This document shows positions 14,662-18,188 of a stretch of 18,188 bases of DNA, one piece after another; positions within the stretch are counted from its first letter, which is position 1, and every line of letters begins with the position of its first letter. The stretch comes from Trueperaceae bacterium (GTDB taxonomy: Bacteria > Deinococcota > Deinococci > Deinococcales > Trueperaceae). The DNA lies in the NCBI GenBank assembly GCA_003567075.1, contig PXAU01000165.1:1-18188 (forward strand). Reading direction: 5' to 3'. Under the pieces are notes generated by a model. That model made no database searches. It was not told the DNA's origin and worked only from the letters and a program-made list of their open reading frames with translations. The translations under genes and the position numbers were made by a program.

Positions 14662-14691
14662 TTGACATCTAACTAGGATCTCAACTATAAG
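14662..14691 (+). promoter_or_regulatory. Promoter of the apnL operon with embedded operator-like site
   Basis: TTGACA (14662-14667) and TATAAG (14686-14691) are 18 bp apart. The spacer holds CTAGGATCTCAA, with GATCTCA at 14677-14683, again spacer positions 10-16. Its -35 lies 23 bp from the -35 of the divergent RuBisCO-like promoter, so two operators about 58 bp centre to centre face each other. The leader to apnL is about 170 nt and carries the inverted repeat at 14691-14719. Confidence 0.8.
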
Positions 14692-14719
14692 TGAGGCGCG
14701 TCTCGCCATCGGGCCTCAC
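14691..14719 (+). repeat. Inverted repeat at the predicted 5' end of the apnL transcript
   Basis: GTGAGGC (14691-14697) and GCCTCAC (14713-14719) form a 7-bp stem around a 15-nt loop, beginning at the end of the -10 box. It could be a further operator around the start site or, if the start is slightly upstream, a 5' stem-loop protecting the mRNA. The rest of the leader to 14865 shows no other convincing element. Confidence 0.4.
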
Positions 14720-14865
14720 CCTGTCACGACCGACCGTGGTGGTCAGGGCGTGCTCCCGCGTTGACCCGAACGAGGAGGTGGCCAGCGCCCTCGACGACGG
14801 CCAGAATCGGAACGACACGGCTCCGTGAACGCCGCTGCAGCGATCCACTCGAATCGGAGAACGCC

Positions 14866-16830
14866 ATGACCGTCCCACTCCCTACGAACGTCATCCAACG
14901 CGGCGAGGACGCCGCCGCGAGCGAGCCCATCGACCTCGAGGCCGGGCCGCTGACGATGCGCTTCGAGCCCCAGAGCGCCTTCTTGCGTTACGTCCGCGTG
15001 GGCGACGTCGAGGTCGTACGCGGTGTCTACGCTGCCGTACGCGACCACAACTGGGACACCGTCACCGCGCGCGTGTCGGACCTGGAGCTACACCGTAGCG
15101 CCGAGGGCTTCAGGCTCAGGTTCGTCGTCACGCATCACCAGGACGCCGTCGACTTCAGCTGGGACGGCGAGCTCGCCGGGCGCGCCGACGGCACCGTGCG
15201 TTTCTCGCTGCAGGGCATCGCCGGGTCGACCTTCAGGCGCAACCGCATCGGCTTCTGCGTCCTCCACCCAGCGAGCTGCGCGGGCCGACCCTGCACCGTC
15301 GAGAAGGTCGACGGCTCGACCGAGCGGGGAGCGTTCCCAGACCTCATTTCTCCCCACCAGCCCTTCAAGGACGTGCGCGCCATCGCGCACGAGGTCTCGC
15401 CCGGTGTGACCGCTCAGGTACGCATGGAGGGCGACACCTTCGAGATGGAAGACCAGCGCAACTGGACCGACGCCTCCTACAAGACCTACTGCACGCCGCT
15501 CGATCACCCCTTCCCGGTCGAGGTCCACGAGGGGACCCGGATCGAACAGTCGGTGACGATCAGCGTGAGCGGAGCGCCAGACGCCGCGGCCTCGCGCAGC
15601 CGCGAGCCGCTGCACCTCGAGGTAGCCCGGCAGGACACCGAGCCCATGCCGCTCCCGAAGATCGGGTTGGGACTCGCCAGTCACGGCCAAGGCCTCGAGA
15701 AGCGTGAGGTGGAGCGACTCCGGTCGCTCGCGCTGGCGCACCTGCGCGTCGACCTCGAAGGCTTCGAGGCTGGCGCGATGGCGGCCTTCGAGCAGGCCGC
15801 GGTCCAGGCTCGCGCACTGGCGACGTCGCTCGAGGTGGCGCTGTTCCTCAGCCACGACGCCGAACTGGCGCTGCGAACGGCGGCCGCTGCCGCCTCCCGC
15901 CTCGAAGCGCCGGTCGCCAGGTGGCTCGTCTTCCACCGGGACGAGAAGTCGACGCGAGCACGATGGCTTGCCCTCGCTCGCGAGCATCTCGCCAGCATCG
16001 CCCCCGTCTACGGTGGAACGAACGCCTACTTCACCGAGCTGAACCGCGAACGGCCGGCGCTGGACGACATCGCCGGCGTCGCCTACTCGATCAACCCGCA
16101 GGTCCACGCCTTCGACGACGCGTCGCTCGTCGAGACGCTCGAGATGCAGCGCGAGACGGTGAAGAGCGCGCGTGCCTTCGCGCCAGCGATGCCGATCGCG
16201 ATTACCCCGGTCACGCTGAAACCGCGCTTCAACCCCAACGCCACGGGCCCCGAGCCCGAAGCCGCCGAGGGGGAGCTGCCGCCCGAGGTGGATGTGCGCC
16301 AAGCGTCGCTCTTCGCCGCCGGCTGGACGCTCGGGAGCGTCAAGTACCTCGGTGAGGGCGGCGCGAGCAGCGTCACCTTCTTCGAGACCACCGGCTGGCG
16401 CGGCGTGATGGAGCGGACGAAGGGATCACCCCTGCCCGGGGTGTTCCGCTCGCTCCCCGGCTCGGTCTTCCCCCTCTACCACGTGCTGGCCGACATCGGC
16501 GACTTCGCCGGCGGCGAGATCCTGCCGACCGCTACGAGCGATCCGCTCGGCGTCGAGGTGCTCGCCCTACGGGCTGGCGAGCGGGTCCGCATCCTCGCCG
16601 CCAACCTCGGCGGCGCGTCCCGCCACCTTCGCCTCATCTGCCCCCACCTCAGCGAGATTGTGGCGATCAAGACCCTCAGCGCGGACGAAGCCGAGGCGGC
16701 GATGCTCGAGCCCGAACGGTTCCGTGCCGATCGCGGCCTACGCCACGAAGTGCGGGACGGCCGGATCGACCTGTGCATCGCTCCCTACGCCACCCTACGC
16801 ATCGACACCACGGAGGTGAATCGGCCATGA
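14866..16830 (+). CDS. apnL: D-apionate lactonase (ApnL family)
   Basis: A 654-aa cytoplasmic protein; no signal peptide. The N-terminal beta-rich domain (~20-235) carries stretches I recognise as conserved in ApnL: AAVRDHNWDTV (56-66), RNRIGFCVLHP (125-135), FPDLISPHQPFKD (157-169) and FEMEDQRNWTDASYKTYCTP (192-211). The middle (~260-545) looks like a TIM barrel of glycosidase type, with GGTNAYFTELNR (383-394) and FFETTGWRGVMER (505-517) placing acidic residues at strand ends. A small C-terminal beta domain follows (~550-650). ApnL hydrolyses D-apionolactone to D-apionate in oxidative D-apiose catabolism. ATG 14866 has GGAGA 5 nt upstream. It overlaps the next gene by 4 bp (ATGA), so lactone producer and hydrolase are translationally coupled. 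Assignment is from recalled family sequence, not a search. Confidence 0.82.
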   Translation: MTVPLPTNVIQRGEDAAASEPIDLEAGPLTMRFEPQSAFLRYVRVGDVEVVRGVYAAVRDHNWDTVTARVSDLELHRSAEGFRLRFVVTHHQDAVDFSWDGELAGRADGTVRFSLQGIAGSTFRRNRIGFCVLHPASCAGRPCTVEKVDGSTERGAFPDLISPHQPFKDVRAIAHEVSPGVTAQVRMEGDTFEMEDQRNWTDASYKTYCTPLDHPFPVEVHEGTRIEQSVTISVSGAPDAAASRSREPLHLEVARQDTEPMPLPKIGLGLASHGQGLEKREVERLRSLALAHLRVDLEGFEAGAMAAFEQAAVQARALATSLEVALFLSHDAELALRTAAAAASRLEAPVARWLVFHRDEKSTRARWLALAREHLASIAPVYGGTNAYFTELNRERPALDDIAGVAYSINPQVHAFDDASLVETLEMQRETVKSARAFAPAMPIAITPVTLKPRFNPNATGPEPEAAEGELPPEVDVRQASLFAAGWTLGSVKYLGEGGASSVTFFETTGWRGVMERTKGSPLPGVFRSLPGSVFPLYHVLADIGDFAGGEILPTATSDPLGVEVLALRAGERVRILAANLGGASRHLRLICPHLSEIVAIKTLSADEAEAAMLEPERFRADRGLRHEVRDGRIDLCIAPYATLRIDTTEVNRP

Positions 16831-17879
16831 GCGACTTGCGTTTCGCGATCTTCGGGACCGGTTTCTGGTCGCGCTTCCAACTCGCCGGCTGGAGGGAGTT
16901 GCAGGGCGCGGAGTGCGTCGCCCTGTACAACCGCACCAAGTCGAAAGCGGAGGCGCTAGGGCGCGAGTTCGGGGTTCCCGCCGTCTACGACGACCCCGAA
17001 GAGCTCCTCGACAAGGAGCGACTGGACTTCGTCGACATCATCACCGACGTCGACACCCACGCCCGCTTCGTCCGCATGGCGGCCGAACGCGACCTGGCCG
17101 CCATCTGCCAGAAGCCCATGGCGCCCGACCTGGAGACCGCGCTGGAGATGCACAAGGCCTGCGAAGAGGCCGGCGTGCCGCTCTACATCCACGAGAACTT
17201 CCGCTGGCAGACGCCCCTACGGACGCTCAAGCAGGTGCTGGAGCAGGGCCGGATCGGCGACGTGTTCCGCGCGCGGCTCTCCTTCAACTCGAGCTTCCCG
17301 GTCTTCGAGAACCAGCCCTTCCTCAAGGAGATCGACAAGTTCATGCTGGTCGACGTCGGCAGCCACATCCTGGACACCGCCCGCTTCCTCTTCGGCGAGG
17401 CCGAGAACCTCTACTGCCACACCCGGCGGGTGAACCCCGAGATCAAGGGCGAGGACGTGGCCACCGTCATGCTGGCGATGCGGAGCGGCGCCACCGTGGT
17501 ATGCGAGATGAGCTACGCGACGCGCAGCGAGTTCGAGCGCTTCCCGGAGACCTACGCCTTGATCGAAGGGGAGAAGGGATCGGTCGCCCTCTCGCAGGAC
17601 TACTGGATCCGCGTCACCACCGAGGAGGGCACCTTCGCCAAGCGCTACGCGCCGGCACGCTACCCCTGGGCCGACGCCGAGTACGACGTGCTCCACGCCA
17701 GCATCGTCCCCTGCAACGCAAACATCCTCCAAGCGCTCCAGGGCGAAGGCGAGGCAGAGACCACCGGCAGCGACAACCTCAAGACCATGGAGCTCGTGTA
17801 CGGCTCCTACGAGTCGGCCGCCTCCAGGAGCCGCTACGACGTGCTGGCCGACGCGCTCGCCACGCCTGCCGGGCGCTGA
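16827..17879 (+). CDS. apsD: Gfo/Idh/MocA dehydrogenase, probable D-apiose dehydrogenase
   Basis: A 350-aa NAD(P)-dependent oxidoreductase. The Rossmann nucleotide loop is FGTGFWSRFQLAGW (residues 9-22). The conserved active-site Lys is in ICQKP (Lys96), and the catalytic pair is in VDVGSHILD (Asp176, His180). The C-terminal alpha/beta substrate domain is complete, and length is normal for the family. D-apiose dehydrogenase (ApsD), which makes D-apionolactone, belongs to this family, and the N-terminal GTGFW-x-RxQLAGWREL pattern resembles it. Position directly after the lactonase with a 4-bp overlap supports the pairing of lactone formation with lactone hydrolysis. GGAGG lies at 16812-16816. 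Other sugar or inositol dehydrogenases of the family are alternatives. Confidence 0.85.
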   Translation: MSDLRFAIFGTGFWSRFQLAGWRELQGAECVALYNRTKSKAEALGREFGVPAVYDDPEELLDKERLDFVDIITDVDTHARFVRMAAERDLAAICQKPMAPDLETALEMHKACEEAGVPLYIHENFRWQTPLRTLKQVLEQGRIGDVFRARLSFNSSFPVFENQPFLKEIDKFMLVDVGSHILDTARFLFGEAENLYCHTRRVNPEIKGEDVATVMLAMRSGATVVCEMSYATRSEFERFPETYALIEGEKGSVALSQDYWIRVTTEEGTFAKRYAPARYPWADAEYDVLHASIVPCNANILQALQGEGEAETTGSDNLKTMELVYGSYESAASRSRYDVLADALATPAGR

Positions 17880-17899
17880 GCGGACCTCGGGAGCATGGC

Positions 17900-18188
17900 G
17901 TGAAACTCGGCCTCGGTTCCTTCGCCTACGCCTGGGCCATCGGCGTTCCCGGGTTCCCGCCGCCACGTCCGATGTCGGCGATCGATCTCGTGGAGCGGGC
18001 CGCCGAGCTCGGCGTCCACGTGGTGCAGATCGGCGACAACCTGCCGCTCCACACCCTGCAACCGGCGCAGCTGCGGGCGCTCGAGGCAGCAGCGCAGGCG
18101 TGCCGCGTCGACATCGAGGTCGGCACGCGCGGGATCGCACCCGAGCACCTCGAGCGCTACCTGGATCTCGCGACTCGCTTCTCCTCCC
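17900..18188 (+). CDS. Xylose-isomerase-like TIM-barrel protein, candidate 3-oxo-isoapionate decarboxylase (3' truncated)
   Basis: The first 96 codons of a gene that continues beyond the window. It starts at GTG 17900 with GGGAG (17889-17893) 6 nt upstream, 20 bp after the dehydrogenase stop. The sequence begins MKLGLGSFAYAWAIGVPGFP, then IDLVERAAELGVHVVQIGDNLPL, the beta1-alpha1-beta2 pattern of sugar-phosphate isomerase/epimerase (AP-endonuclease-2 superfamily) proteins. Metal ligands lie further downstream and are not visible. In apionate catabolism a member of this superfamily (OiaC) decarboxylates 3-oxo-isoapionate to L-erythrulose, which fits the operon, but an epimerase or isomerase role is equally compatible with the fragment. 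Confidence 0.8.
   Translation, partial: MKLGLGSFAYAWAIGVPGFPPPRPMSAIDLVERAAELGVHVVQIGDNLPLHTLQPAQLRALEAAAQACRVDIEVGTRGIAPEHLERYLDLATRFSS

Noticed and set aside
14778..14828. Possible 16-codon leader peptide (GTG to TGA) in the apnL 5' region next to GAGGAGG
   Set aside because: The ribosome site overlaps the GTG with no spacing, the peptide has no regulatory codon run, and no attenuator follows it.

Overview
The window is about 18.2 kb of very GC-rich, densely coding bacterial chromosome. It has Shine-Dalgarno-led genes, many GTG starts, sigma70-type promoters (TTGACA / TATAAT-like) and an FMN riboswitch. No rRNA, tRNA, transposase, phage gene or CRISPR array was seen. Base composition and gene style would fit Deinococcota (Trueperaceae-like), Chloroflexota or an actinobacterium; the sequence alone does not decide.

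Layout: (1) 1-547, the 3' end of a proline-racemase-family gene whose second catalytic position is Thr, as in trans-3-hydroxy-L-proline dehydratases. (2) 548-700, a GC-rich repeat-dense gap. (3) 701-1620 on the minus strand, ribB behind an FMN riboswitch. (4) 1747-6176 on the plus strand, a promoter followed by a split transketolase (two subunits), an FGGY sugar kinase interrupted by one in-frame TAG, and a SorC-family regulator. (5) 6187-11869 on the minus strand, a peptide/oligosaccharide-type ABC transporter in transcription order binding protein, permease, permease, ATPase, ATPase, with a perfect 15-bp inverted repeat after the binding-protein gene. (6) 12022-14467 on the minus strand, a RuBisCO-like protein followed by an uncharacterised 362-aa protein. 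(7) 14866-18188 on the plus strand, a D-apionate lactonase (ApnL) homologue, a Gfo/Idh/MocA dehydrogenase resembling D-apiose dehydrogenase, and the start of a xylose-isomerase-like TIM-barrel gene that runs off the window.

Taken together, regions 4-7 look like a catabolic locus for the plant-cell-wall branched sugar D-apiose. The oxidative route is represented by the dehydrogenase (apiose to apionolactone), ApnL (lactone to apionate), and two candidate enzymes for the later 3-oxo-isoapionate steps (RuBisCO-like protein, TIM-barrel protein). The split transketolase and FGGY kinase match the composition of the non-oxidative apulose route, but the kinase is broken in this sequence. D-apionate oxidoisomerase, 3-oxo-isoapionate kinase and apiose isomerase are not in the window.

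The most striking regulatory signal is that three promoters (binding protein, RuBisCO-like gene, apnL) all have an 18-bp -35/-10 spacer with the same GATCTCA element at exactly the same offset. In the RuBisCO-like promoter this expands to a perfect 12-bp palindrome. This ties the transporter, the RuBisCO-like operon and the lactonase operon into one regulon. The transketolase promoter lacks the element.
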